From Tubulanus polymorphus (lineage: Eukaryota; Nemertea; Palaeonemertea; Tubulaniformes; Tubulanidae), in assembly GCF_964204645.1 (NCBI RefSeq), contig NC_134028.1, positions 6,985,001 to 7,049,000 of the forward strand: DNA of 64,000 nucleotides, given 5' to 3'. Shown one piece after another: positions 11,081 through 50,756 of this stretch. Position 1 is the stretch's first letter. The number at the start of each line of letters is the position of its first letter. The translations under genes and the position numbers were made by a program. The notes under the pieces are model-generated. The model was not told where the DNA came from. It worked only from the letters and a program-made list of their open reading frames with translations, and ran no database searches.

Positions 11081-12571
11081 CTATTAAACCTTCAGAGCCC
11101 TCACCTGTGACTACGAAAGGAAATGTTTAATCAATTCGAAATATGGGATCACGGGATTTCGAGTACGTTTCATCTTTTTTTTTCTTCATTTTCTATTTTC
11201 AAAGATTTTTCAATTTCAAATCCGACAACGTCGTCATCTGCGCACGACGATACGTCGATCGATCATTGTAGATTTCGACACTCTCTCGCCCGAGCGCGAT
11301 GTAGAGACACGTCTGAACTAAATAAAGACTGCGTCAGTAATTCCAGGTTCTTGTAATCCCTCTGTCAGAGCCAGAGAGAGAGAGAGGGGGAGAGGGGGAG
11401 AGGGGGAGAGGGGGAGATGATATTGATCGATGACGATGGAATCCGTTTGGTTATATAAAACTTGGGGCTCGGTTTTTTTTTCTTTTTTTTTTTGTTGAAA
11501 ATTCGTCGGAAGGAGTTAGTTCAGTATCGGTGCAGATAGTTTATGTTGTCTTAGTCGCTCTGCTTAGATTATACAGGGGAACTCCCAAATTTCATCGATC
11601 CTGTCTTTGCCAAGCGTCAATTTCTGCTCTGGTTTTATTTCTAACTCTTGATGATGGGACTTCAATGCTACTGCGGCAATCGAGGATTCCACTTATGGCA
11701 AACCAGGTTTGCCAAGTTTACCATCAATGATGAGTTCAGTGTTTATTTGGTGGGTCCTGTGGTATAGTGTATTGACTCGGCTGCCTTAACAGTCAGTTCA
11801 ACGTTGATTGATATAATGAATTAATTTTGACAACTTATGACAATGTTCATCACATCATGTAGCGGGATAGCTGGGGTTGGCAGCTTCCCATTAATTTCGG
11901 TTCGATATTAGGCAAAAGATTCCGGATTCTTCATATTGTTCCGAGTACCCGTGAAAGAGTCTCCGCCCGAGCTAAAGCCTCGATCAGATCGCCCCCAATG
12001 ACACAACTGAACCAGAAGCAACTTGATTATGAGTGACTGGCGGTGAAGGTCAGTCAAGGTCGGGGACCGATTTCGCCAGTTGCAGCAACCTAATTAAAAA
12101 GAGTAATGATGATAATAATGATAATTTATTTTCTTGATATGTATAGCGCATTATCTACCTAGTAATCTTTGCACTTCACATAAGATTAGAAAATGAAAAA
12201 TCGAAAATACAATTTTGCCGGGTGAAATACAAAACATTGAGATTACTCAGATATAGATTTACTCTAACAAATAAAAGTGTGAGAATTTCGTCATCGCAAC
12301 TGGCAACCAATCAGTCTTTGCCCATTATTGCCAGTTGCCCAAATCAGTGGCTAGTTGTAGTTGCCAGTTGCTAGTTGTAGTCACTGCCCCATTTCCTGAA
12401 AGATAGATTGATTAAGATCATCCATAAATAACGACTACAGGGTTATTGGAAATGAGGAGAAGCTGAATCGTAGAAATGAAATTATGATAGAATCAGAAGT
12501 TCGATGATATATCAGAATGTGACGTTCACCACCGGTAATTTAATCGATAAATTTACGTATTTTCGTTTTAG
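11081..12571. other. Non-coding; GA-rich tract and retroelement tail
   Basis: It contains a GAGAGAGGGGGAG tandem (11371-11415), a fragment at 11650-11710 resembling the 33882 repeat family (CTACTGCGGCAATCGAGGATTC), and alternating TTGCCAGTTGC motifs at 12300-12390. Immediately upstream of 12572 lies a pyrimidine-rich acceptor. No coding exon for the first half of GAF-A was found here. Confidence 0.45.
12100..12240 (-). mobile_element. 3' end of a non-LTR retroelement (minus strand)
   Basis: Read on the minus strand the segment runs ACTAGGTAGATAATGCGCTA, then TACATATCAAGAAAATAAATTATCATTATTATC. This is the 'GCGCTATAY...AAATAAAT plus trinucleotide tail' ending typical of invertebrate LINEs and SINEs. 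The 5' portion could not be delimited and no RT coding remains. Confidence 0.4.
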
Positions 12572-40759
<28,188 letters not shown>

Positions 40760-42792
40760 CCGTCGGTGAAATGTGACGTCATGTGACTTTGTATAATCTC
40801 ATTTTATTCGATCGAAGAAGAGAGAGGCTTTACCTTCGGCGAACTCGAATTCGAATTCTGCCGTTCGGTTCAGATACGAATTCATCCGGTCATTCATTTA
40901 TGCCAAGATGAATACAATTTTAGTTGAAATCAAATCTGATTTGACAGGATGAATTCACCTCTCAGATCTTCGAGTGGAGCGGTGTTGATTTGACATGAAT
41001 AAGTTTCTAGTTTTGATCGCTAGGCCGGATATTTTTCGACTCATTGCGATTGGACAGTGAAAAACTGAACTCCCAGTGCGAACTTCAGTCCTTTAGCGAA
41101 CTACCGGTAAGTAAATCGGAATGTCGGTTACTCGGAACTATAGTTCAGTAATAGCGTACGACACAACCGAGCACGGTCGCCGCAGTTTGGACCGAGTTCC
41201 AAGATTGCTGACTTAATGAAATGCTAGTTACGACCAAAATATAGTGCGATCGGTTATGTGTTCCGACCACTAGTTGACTAACTACGCAAACTGAAGTTCG
41301 CCCTAGGCGCAGGTGTCACTGAAATTTGCGCTGATGGTCGAAAATCAGTACGGTTGCCTCCATTTACCAGAAAATGTGCGGTGGATTCAGATTTCAGTTT
41401 ATCGGGACTTTCTCATCCAGCGTTTGACGTATTGTAGTATGCAAACCATTCCAGTTAGAATTCCTGAATTCCTTAGATGTAAGAAGTAGGGTGCAAATAT
41501 TTCGTTCAATTCCAAGGTTACCGCCTCTCGCATTTCAGGCGACTTTATGTGCAACTTTTTTTTCTTATTGTCGTAAAGATGAAAACGGGAGAAGATTTCG
41601 AAGTCCTTTTGTGAGGGTAAGAATTCGTAGGAATTCGCGTTGTAGGCGATTTTTTACGATGGCAGCCATCTTTAATTGAAAGGTCTTTAATCTGTAGCTT
41701 CCATTACGGGGGATATTGACTTGAACCATTTCATCGAATACATCATCTAAAAACCGCTTTATTTGTGTATATAATGTGTAACGTACTCTAGTGTTTCAGT
41801 TTAAACCAAAATCAATTATTTGAACGGAACAGCATTGTGACCATGTGAAATCTATCTTTGATTTAGAATTTTAAACTTGAAATTAAGAATTTTTCAACTC
41901 AAAATATTGAATTCGATTATTTTGAATGAGACGATGAATGAATATTTTCTCGAGTTTAATTCTTTGAGAAAAAAATCGAAGTCATGTCGTCTTATTTTAC
42001 ACAAGAAATCTAAGTCGAGTGAAGATTTTGAGTCGAGATTTTCGCAGTGAAACTATCAAGATGTGAACATTGTGGCCACATTACTGTCGCGTATTCGGGA
42101 GACCGAGCCGCCAGATTCCCTTCACGAAAATACAAAAAACGATATTTTTGTGTCTGTACATAATAATATTTACACATATTTATTGATTATTGTTAGAACG
42201 AATTCTTTTGCCAAAATTTATTATGTCCCTCTATTATTCCTTTTTATATATTTATTTGTACAGATGACTCGCGCGATCAGGTGTTCGTAATAACACGCCT
42301 GTCTTTTGAGAAAGATTCACAAATGAATTGGAAATTCGAGTTGTCATTTTCGTAAATGATTAACAATGAGGAAGAAAGAACTGACTGAAAGGTTTTTTGG
42401 TCTAAGAATTTTCAGGTCAATGCAAAAAATGTATCTTCGCTTCCACAGGGATTTGAACCTTACGATATGCACTGCTGCCTTAGCGGATTAGTATTTCCTT
42501 TAAATACTCGACCCTTTCCAACGGTTTTAGCCAATACTCTCTGAATATTAAGATTGATCACCAATGATTTTTCCATAATACAGCCACAACGTCGTCTGGG
42601 GTAGTAAAACACCATGTTTTTTATCTCCGGCATTCTCACGAATCCACAGATTTTGATCACCCCATAAGAAAAATAAGGAAAAGGAGGCTCTGGCTGCTAG
42701 AGAAAACACTGGCTAAATGCGATGTTCTTGGTATATGACAGGTTTCGTACTGTAGCATCTCGGGTCCAAATCCCTGCTCTAGAAGATCTACG

Positions 42793-42971
42793 CACCGTGG
42801 AACCTCGATACAACGAACTTCATAGGACCAAAATATCTGTTCATCATAACCGATAGTTCGTTATATCCAGTATGAAATGAATTAAATTCTCTTACTTGGG
42901 ACATAATATCATATTTGTTATATCCGATGAATCGTTGTATCCAAGTTCGTTATAACGAGGTTCCACTGTTT
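42793..42971. mobile_element. pogo/Tc1-like MITE, copy 2
   Basis: CACCGTGGAACCTCGATACA at the left and TTATAACGAGGTTCCACTGT at the right are terminal inverted repeats. The interior CATAACCGATAGTTCGTTAT is shared with the copy at 28350. Confidence 0.8.
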
Positions 42972-43535
42972 TACTAATCTTGCGCTAAAATGCCTTTCGG
43001 ATTACGAAGGTTTTGAATATTGAATCAATTTTCTCAAAAATTCTCATCGTATTATTTCCTGCTCCGGTCACATCGTTTTTCATCCGTTATTTATACGAAA
43101 AACGCCTTGTAAATAGAAGTTCTATTGCAGCAAAATGTTTCATTATCTCAACTCATTACTAGCTGTATAGAAATGTATTATCATTGTTAAAGTCTTCTGT
43201 AGCGTTTATGTGATATTTTGTACTTCGATATAGACGTTTCCGTTTGAATATGGAAACCATACGGTCGTTTCATTTCTTGTTCGTTTTTCTCAGAAGGCCA
43301 GTGAAAATATTGGAATGTTTGTTGATCTTTGGTCCTGGGTATATTGCTTCTTGTTTTAAAGAAGTCTGTTAACTTGACTTACGAATTCATGCTTTCGCAA
43401 AGCTGCGATATCGAGGTCAAGTGGCCCGTAGTTTTAAGCCATCGGTCACCTATCTCATCAATCCAGGGTTCATGGGTTTTGGTGGCAGCGAAGTGCAGAT
43501 TCGTAGGTTTTTTTTCTGGCCTCTCTCCCCATATG

Positions 43536-43999
43536 TACAGCGGAACCTCGTCAATACGAGATGGCCTATTACGAAAAATTGCGTGTAATGATGACTTTCA
43601 TTTGTCCCGGCCAAATGTGGTATAAATTACTTGTAAGAATGCAGTTTAATGTGAAATTTGTAAAAACGATGAAAATTTTCAGTCCCTATGTCTCATTTCA
43701 TTAGTAAATCAATGCGTTTAATACAATTGCTGATCGAGTGGATCATCTGTATCTAATGACAGTAACATTTGACTTCGTGAAGAAGATCATCCCAAAATTG
43801 AACGAGACCAAATTCCAACCCAGTTTTAACTGTACAATGGATGCATGAATAAATTTTGAAAGATAATATTTTATATTTCATTTTATATCCAAACCATTGG
43901 CGGGAAATTGACATTGAATTGCGTGTTATGAATTTTTGTTAAAACGAATAATTTTCTATTGCCCCAGGTAGTGCTCATAATAAACGAGGTTCCGCTGTA
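43536..43999. mobile_element. pogo/Tc1-like non-autonomous element, ~464 bp
   Basis: TACAGCGGAACCTCGTCAAT at the left and TAAACGAGGTTCCGCTGTA at the right are inverted termini flanked by TA. It is longer than the other two pogo-like copies and has a different AT-rich interior. No transposase frame is visible. Confidence 0.8.
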
Positions 44000-44928
44000 T
44001 GTATGCGTTTGTAAGACCAGTCCTTACATATTCATCTGCACTGTAAAGTCTGATCTACCGGAAATATGTTACACAGTCCATAAAACTAGATATCATCTGT
44101 AGAGACCATTCCTGTGATATAGAAGGAGCTTACAGTTCGTTCATTTGTTCGCTTATGTATGTTGGACGTATTTTAGTAATATTCGTTTTGCTTTGTTTTG
44201 TGGATTTTGTGTTTGTTATTGATAATCTGTATGGTGCTTCGATTGATTTGTGATCATCTGGAAATGAAAACTATAGGAACCACAACCGTGTATATTTATG
44301 TATATATATATATATAATTCTGTGTCGTCTGTTGTTGAAATTTTGTTGAAATATTTGACCCAGTCGATGATCAGGATCTCGATATTTAGTAAAGAAGCTC
44401 ATTTTTAAGGTCAGCTTATAACAAGCTGCGATACGAAGTGTCCTGTCAACAGATTGCCTCATGGCCAGAAAAATTTACTGCCAAGTTCTGTCGATTCTGT
44501 CGAAAGAAACTGATTCAGGGCCGTACTTAGCAAAAGCCCCGAAAGTTTGGTAAAAGCGGCCTTTTTGCATCTTGCACGTGCTCTTTCTGTATTGAAATTT
44601 TGAGTCGCCAGCTTACGTAGAAATCTACCGCCTTTCTGTTCATTCTAAGAAAATACAGTCAATCATTAAAAAAAACCATTGCGCAATATAATCTTTTTCG
44701 AGTTGTAACCAATAGAAATGTAATATAGAGTCCTCGCGGTCTGAGACAAGCATGTTATAGGCCTAACTGAGTTTACGTTAGGCCTATAAGAAGAATTGTT
44801 ATTTGACTCTATAAGGTTCCTCTACCCCCCCCCCCCCCAACGTTCAAATGCTAGGTACGGCTCCGTGATTAGGTATACCTTGGATCCTGGTAACGATCGC
44901 ATAGCATCGAGGTTCAGCTGACCGTCAG

Positions 44929-45022
44929 GACACAGTTCCACGGTTGTGAGTCAGGGTTAACTCTTGAGTTAAAAGTTAGTTCATTTTCGATGAGTTAACT
45001 CGGAACTGTGGAACTGAACCCG
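44929..45022. mobile_element. Palindromic MITE family 3, copy 2
   Basis: GACACAGTTCCACGGTTGTG at the left and AACTCGGAACTGTGGAACTG at the right are inverted around AGTTAGTTCATTTTCGATGAG. Non-coding, 94 bases. Confidence 0.75.
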
Positions 45023-46207
45023 GTTGTATTATAGAGAGAATTGGCTAGTGTTGTGTACCATACGCCAGTTACTGATCTACCTTCAGATGTGTTTGTATGC
45101 CTCATATGGCTGCACCATTCTTCTGGAGATTCTACTTGAAACCAATTAGTTATCATCATTAGATCTCGCATAAATTTGAATTATTAGTATTTTCAAGAGT
45201 TCAAATCACTCAGATCTGTTGAAATGTTATTTCGTTTTAATCAAAATTTGTATGTTGAAATGAATTGGAAAGAAACGTCGAAGTCGAAAATTGGAAAATT
45301 GTGATGTTTCATTTTTCCACAAAAGATAATCATAATATGCTTGCATGGATCCAGTACCTAAGATGACCCGTAATTGCACCTCTAAGCAAATCTATGTGTA
45401 ACCAGTTCGTCGTTAGATAAAACCAATAAAACCAATGATGGTGAAATATGGTCAAAACAAGATTAGCCTACGTACTAGAAATATAGTATAAACTGTAATA
45501 ATCGATATTACGTTATATCTGACATATCTCAATATTCATTGCCGAAGTTATATCCATGTTATCTGGTATTGTGAACACATACAATCTTTTTTAAAATAAA
45601 GAAACATTTCTTTAAGTATACATTATTGACTTATTACTCCTCGGACTGTTGCTGAATGTGTGCAGATCCGACCAACAGCAGATGTGTGGATGGCAACAGC
45701 AACCAGCGGCAATTTTCCAAGACCTACAGCATTTTGGAATTTCGAATTCGCCGCAGCAAATAAATTTTCAGTAGTGGATTTAGCGATGAAAACAAATCTA
45801 TTCTTAAATAGACCCGTGATTTTTACGGCGTTTCGAGACCGGACTAAGTCTCGTGCTACGTGGCTTGTCTCTAGGCATATTATCATTCATTGTTTAAAGG
45901 AACTAGGTAGCAAAGAAATTTCAACGAAAAAGACAAGGGCAACCCAAGAGGAAAGGCAGGGGTCCGGACCCCGAGACGACCCAAGATCTGCCCCTGCCAG
46001 GGGTTTCCAGGCCGGGCAAAAAATATTTCATAATACCGTTTTTTACAATACGAGTCCTACGTATGTTGCCGGCATGAAAATTCTATAGAATTCGGATGGC
46101 TATTGATTCTCTCGACGCCGACTACGTTCCTAACATATGAAACCAAAAACCAATTGAAATAAAACGTCAGAAAAAGTAAAGGCATTGACATTCTACTAAT
46201 AGCTTTG

Positions 46208-46213
46208 TTTATT
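46208..46213 (-). terminator. Poly(A) signal AATAAA of astacin copy A
   Basis: AATAAA on the minus strand 25-30 bases after the stop codon of copy A. The same TAATAAA context sits at the same distance in copies B, C and D. Confidence 0.75.
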
Positions 46214-46237
46214 AAGAATGGAAATTTTCATCAAGAT

Positions 46238-49200
46238 TTAGCATTTCTTATGCATGTACACAGTATTCGAATTATAGTTCGTTCGGAGTGATTTGTTGTG
46301 GTAATAACAAAATTTAGTAAGAACGTTGAAAGTTACTCCGGTGCATTCCTCGTCCAAATAACAAATCTCTCCGCACTGGTCAGCATTAAGAGCGCTTGCT
46401 TGTGCCATATTAGCTCCAGCTTGTTGGGTATTCACACGTTTTTCCATCTTACAATGCTTGGCTTCGAAAGAAAAAATCAAACAATCTTATCATAGTTCTA
46501 CATGATGAAATCTCAACTTGGACATGAAATTGCATGACTGTGGCTTCGAAAGGGTTATACAATTTGATGGACTCAAAAAATCCACAACCTTTTCGCTGAC
46601 ATACCTGTGTTGAGCTTTTTGAAATAACTGCAGCCTTTGTTTGCTACAACATTTTTCAGTACGTTATGCAAGTAACAACCGTCTTTGATTTTATTGTAAG
46701 TTGCCGCGAGACAAGCATTTTCAGAAATACAGGCTTCTTTACAAATCCCTTCATTATCAGCGTAGATCGCTTTAAGGTCACCTCCTGGTTGTTGAGTATT
46801 TGCTGATTTAATCATTCCGATATCATCTGCATTAGATATGTGTGTATCATTCGTTTAAGTAAGTAATTGATGAATTTGGGCGTGGACTCTAAAATGATGT
46901 CCATGATTTGGGCCATTCGTTTTGCCGATGACGAGTCACTTGATTTGTTCGGATTATCATAGCGAATTTATCACGTCAAATTAAATTTGATTGTAAGTAA
47001 AATCGTATTTATCCTGGCATAATCAAATTTGATTTGGTCTAATTTTTGAATTTAACACTGTATCAAATTCAAAGCGATTTCACAAATCATCAAATCACCT
47101 CCGGAGGTGACTTGATACGATTTGAAGACGGTGAACTCACACATTCTTTTCGAAAAACTGATATAAAATGCTCAAAACTGAAAGAGAAACTGAAACTCAT
47201 TCATAGGAAACAATCTAAAATGCGGGGCAGTAATTTTCTTGTCAGCCGTTTGGAACAAGACGTCAAATTCATCCTGTGGTGCAAATCTTATTTGATATAA
47301 TTACACGTGACTAGCAAGATAAATTCGCCTCATGTCAGTTGAAAAGAATATCATACAATTGGAAATTCTGAACTATATGCAGTATGTAAGCAACGGCAGG
47401 TGGAGTTAAGGACCCAGTTCCACAGTTGTGAGTTAAGATTTGACTCTGAGTTAACTCATTGAAAATGAACTAATTTTAACTCAGAGTTAACACTAACTCA
47501 GAACTGTGGAACTGGATCAAGGTGGTATATCAACCTACCTTTATATGATTCGAACGGTTTACACTGATATAACATTCTAATTCTCTTGACGTCCATTGGT
47601 TGTAGCATTCCTGACCCGAGAACCTCTCCGGGTGGCTTTGACGTCATCGTCGGTTTGCCATTTTTACTGAATCCCTGCGCGTTATAGTGCATCAGGGAAC
47701 GGTAGTTATACGACATACCCTGAGTAGTCGATGAGCGATAATTTTGTTTATTAAATACTTTCCAGTCGTCTGTAAAAGGATCAGTTAATTGTCTCATATA
47801 TAGATGTACACTTGGAAAAACCACCAGGAACAGTCAACGACTCTTTTTTGTCACATTAAGATAAACCCTTGGCCTAGCCCACAGTATTTTGAAACTTACT
47901 TGGGTCAATGTTGTCCCAGTGAACGGTGATGTGTTCATCACGGTCGGGTCTGTCCTGTTCGTGATGGAAACCCAACGCATGGATCACTTCGTGCATTACA
48001 GTATTCTTGGTTATACATTTCGGAGAATTGAGGGATAGCTTCTGACCCCCGCTATACCGCATTCCAACGTAGGACCAACATCTTAAAATGTTTAGGATAA
48101 ACCACTTGTGACATATTGATATATTTTTCACAGTGAATAACAGTTGTAAGGCAAGCTTACCCGCTTCCTTGGTGTATTTTCAAATAGAATTTTTCGTTCG
48201 TACGTGGTTGGAAACGTAAACAACCAGGACTGGCCTTGTTTACCATATACTGCAACCACTGTAATCCGTGTTCTATGATTGCTTCGTCTTTCACGGCTGA
48301 AATTGCGTAAAACGAAATCTATTTCTTTTTTAGTAATTCAAGGATTAGCTGTTTGCTGGAACATTTTCAAACTATATAGAAACATATCAGAAAGGAGCAC
48401 AACTATTTGATCTAGACAGTGCATGTACAAACGATAACAGCAAATGTAACTTACAGTAGCCAGTCATGGTGTAGGGGACGATACCGTTAGTCCACCTCCT
48501 TTCTTGATTTGTTATCGCATTTCGTAACTAGAAAATTGTCCAAAAAATTTCTGAACTGAATTTGCCAACACAACCGATGTAACGGATTATAGTTTTATTC
48601 ACCAGCCCATACGCGAGTATAGTCTATTCATACTTACACGGGGTAAAGCGATGTCACCTTCATATTTGCCTGTTCAGAATCAGAAACAAAACTTGTACAG
48701 TTCAATGGATGTTCTTACAGCATGATAGCAGATATATTTCAAATATTTACCTGAAGCCAAAACGTAATCTGGAAATAGAATAATGATGGTACGTTTATGA
48801 ATTATTTTCTATAGAAAAAGATTTTTCTAAGAATATCGCTAGAACCAACAATACATCGCACAAACTACGTTCTACGAAGAACTCTTTTAAATTTATACTC
48901 ATGGTATCATGATATTATTGAAAATATCAACTAAAAGACTATCGTAAACATCTCATTACAACACTGGTTAATACTTACCCATATCAGTCAAAACCCTCCC
49001 CTGAAAAGTCCAAGGAGAAAAAATGGAAAAGGTTAAATCCAAAACATCGAGCTCTGATTAGATATTGCTGGAACAGGAATCTATTATATCTCTTAGAACG
49101 TCTCGTTCTCGTTAGATCCCAATGGGTTCTTTGACAAATTTTCAATTTGAATATAACAGGAAAGTTTTTACATCGATATCTTCTTACCTGAACTGATAAA

Positions 49201-49244
49201 ACACATATTGAACAAAGTAAGCCAATGCTCATAAAAGCAGCCAT
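46238..49244 (-). CDS. Secreted astacin (M12A) zinc metalloprotease with two C-terminal PAN/Apple-like modules, copy A
   Basis: Ten exons, coding order: 49188-49244, 48979-49000, 48751-48768, 48638-48669, 48455-48527, 48161-48296, 47900-48081, 47539-47769, 46605-46826, 46238-46461; all junctions GT-AG and in frame, 398 residues. Residues 1-19 are a signal peptide (MAAFMSIGLLCSICVLSVQ). Residues 20-43 are a very short pro-segment with the YEGDI motif, equivalent to the FxGD aspartate switch that keeps astacins latent. The catalytic domain follows: HEVIH at 143-147 with the third zinc His at 153 (HExxHxxGFHHE), Met-turn SLMHY at 198-202, and four Cys for two disulfides (PGC, GCW, SPKC, YQC). 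Two Cys-rich modules of ~74 residues, one per exon, end the protein (251-324, 325-398) and probably mediate protein or glycan binding. Start chosen by the signal peptide and the TATA box 41 bases upstream. Physiological substrate unknown. Confidence 0.93.
47411..47518. mobile_element. Palindromic MITE family 3, copy 3, in an astacin-A intron
   Basis: GACCCAGTTCCACAGTTGTG at the left and CTCAGAACTGTGGAACTGGA at the right are inverted around GAAAATGAACTAATTTTAACTC. It begins about 20 bases downstream of the donor of the exon ending at 47539 and is absent from the matching introns of copies B, C and D. Confidence 0.85.
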
Positions 49245-49284
49245 GATGAACGCGTTTCAGAGAAGCATCTATATTTTACACGTT

Positions 49285-49292
49285 TATTTATA
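49285..49292 (-). promoter_or_regulatory. TATA box of astacin copy A
   Basis: TATAAATA on the minus strand, 41 bases before the ATG, within GCAAAAG-TATAAATA-AACGTG. The GCAAAAG block and position are conserved upstream of all four copies, implying a 5' UTR of only about 15-20 bases. Confidence 0.7.
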
Positions 49293-49436
49293 CTTTTGCA
49301 TCAACATTTATGTTCTCCAACTATGTAATCATCCATTATCAAATGCTAATATATCATAACCATTACCCATTTTCCTGATGTTCAGATGATTAAATGTCGC
49401 ATTGGGTCGGGCTAACTGCCCGATCTAACTTTTCAA

Positions 49437-49442
49437 TTATCT
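49437..49442 (-). promoter_or_regulatory. GATA-like site (AGATAA) in conserved upstream block, copy A
   Basis: GGAGATAATTG on the minus strand, about 190 bases before the start codon, within a block (CATGATCCAGCATGG...TTATTGCGTGTCATCAGAAAT on the plus strand) conserved in all copies. AGATAAG is kept in B (54377-54382) and D (63803-63808) and broken to AGATATAAG in C (59148-59155). Binding by a GATA factor is inferred from the motif only. Confidence 0.35.
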
Positions 49443-50060
49443 CCGCCATGATCCAGCATGGTTTATTGCGTGTCATCAGAAATCCATATGAGTTTTATTG
49501 GTGTAATACACTTACATACACAGCTACATGCATGCGCTTTTCAATTTCATTATTACACCCGCTCTCGTCCAATCGAAAGTTTATAAGGTCTTATGTCCTA
49601 TGACAAGATTGTTTCTATTTTAACGATTGTTTATTTATTTTTACAGTTTCCTGGCTGAATCGTATATGAGTGTGCCGCATCTTTCCGCGAAATCAGAATA
49701 GAACATGTATTTTGCGATTACAAATTTCAATTCAATCGGCCTTCGTCTGTCCATTTTTACATTGCATTTGTGTGACTCCTCAAAAACATGTCCTCAAGAT
49801 CCTGGGGTTTACGAGCAGTCGGGCAGAGCAAAATTTACTGCATAATAATTATTTGGCAGTACTGAATTCCGTTACATTGATTGCATGCTGTTGTTGTACG
49901 TGTTGGCTGACATTCTGTAGAATTCGGTTGGCTATTGATTCACTCGACTAGTACGCTGCTAACTACCGTAACCAAAACCGAATTTAAATGAAATGTTAGG
50001 GAAAAATGACGGCTGGACGTGCTAGTTTTGTTTATTAAGAATGAAAATGATTTTCAAGAT

Positions 50061-50510
50061 TTAGCATTGTTTATGCACACATACACAGAGAGCGCTTTCA
50101 GTTGCAATATCTGGGCCTTTTTGTTGGGTATTCATTCGTTTTTCCATCTTACAATGCTCGGCTTCAAAGATGAAATGTAAAATAGTAAATAGTAATGAAA
50201 AATAGTAACAACATCAACATACAATGGTTTATCACGATTCCATGTTGCCAATTGCAGGACCCGTATAAAAAAATTACTGTTTTTGAACTATTAATCTTTG
50301 ACATGAAATCGTATGATTGTGGCTTCGAACGCGGGTTATACAATCTAGTAGACTTCAGAAACCATTTACGACTTCAATGTTGACATGCCTGTGTTGAGCA
50401 TCTTGAAGCAGCTGCAATCCTTATTTGCTACAACATCTTTCAGTGCATTATGCAAGTAACACCTGTGGTTAATTTTGTTGTAAGTTGCCGCGAGACAAGG
50501 CAGTCCGGCG
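50061..50510 (-). pseudogene. Remnant of the 3' end of an extra astacin copy
   Basis: Two damaged exons. Around 50395-50510 only the second half of a first-PAN exon survives (from CLAATYN to CSCFKML), and its 5' half is replaced by sequence resembling the intergenic flanks seen at 55540 and 60110. Its donor is GCATGT instead of GTATGT. At 50061-50161 the last exon is shortened from 224 to 101 bases by a 123-base in-frame internal deletion removing most Cys, yet still ends at the normal QC-stop, with TAATAAA just downstream. No catalytic exons are present between here and copy A, so this cannot encode a protease. Confidence 0.8.
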
Positions 50511-50726
50511 GTGCAAAACATTCTGTATGATAACTTTTTGGCAGTACAGTATTCCTTTTTTATAGGAACTTTTTGACTGTATGTTGATTGTATGTTAGCT
50601 GACATACAGATTCTGTAGATTTCAGCTGGCTATTCACTCACCGACTACGCTTCTAACCAACCATAACCAAAACCAAATCGAAATGAAATGTGAGGAAAAA
50701 GTAACAGATTAACATGCTAGTTTTTT

Positions 50727-50732
50727 TTTATT
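50727..50732 (-). terminator. Poly(A) signal AATAAA of astacin copy B
   Basis: AATAAA on the minus strand 25 bases beyond the stop codon, followed by an A-run, at the same place as in the paralogues. Confidence 0.7.
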
Positions 50733-50756
50733 AGGAATGGAAATTTTCATCGCGAT

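Larger units (their letters stand above)
40760..46207. other. Convergent intergenic region (PDE 3' side to astacin-A 3' side)
   Basis: It follows the PDE stop and ends at the poly(A) signal of astacin copy A, so the two genes are tail to tail. The PDE 3' UTR must lie here; AATAAA candidates on the plus strand are at 45425 and 45595, and neither is proven. Two pogo-like MITEs and a palindromic MITE are annotated separately. A 142-codon plus-strand frame at 45660-46088 has no recognised family and overlaps an open minus-strand frame, so no gene is called. Confidence 0.6.

Noticed and set aside
40760-45600. Defined PDE 3' UTR end
   Set aside because: Several AATAAA motifs (one within a MITE) are possible and none has supporting context, so no poly(A) site was called.
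45660-46088. 142-codon plus-strand ORF between the PDE and the astacin array
   Set aside because: The opposite strand is also open over half of it, no domain or splice context was recognised, and it could be 3' UTR or repeat-derived. Not called as a gene.
46298-46495. Plus-strand ORFs of type MVITxFSxNVESYSGA at 46298, 50817, 55836 and 60420
   Set aside because: They are antisense shadows of the conserved last astacin exon. Their repetition reflects the paralogous array, not a second gene family.
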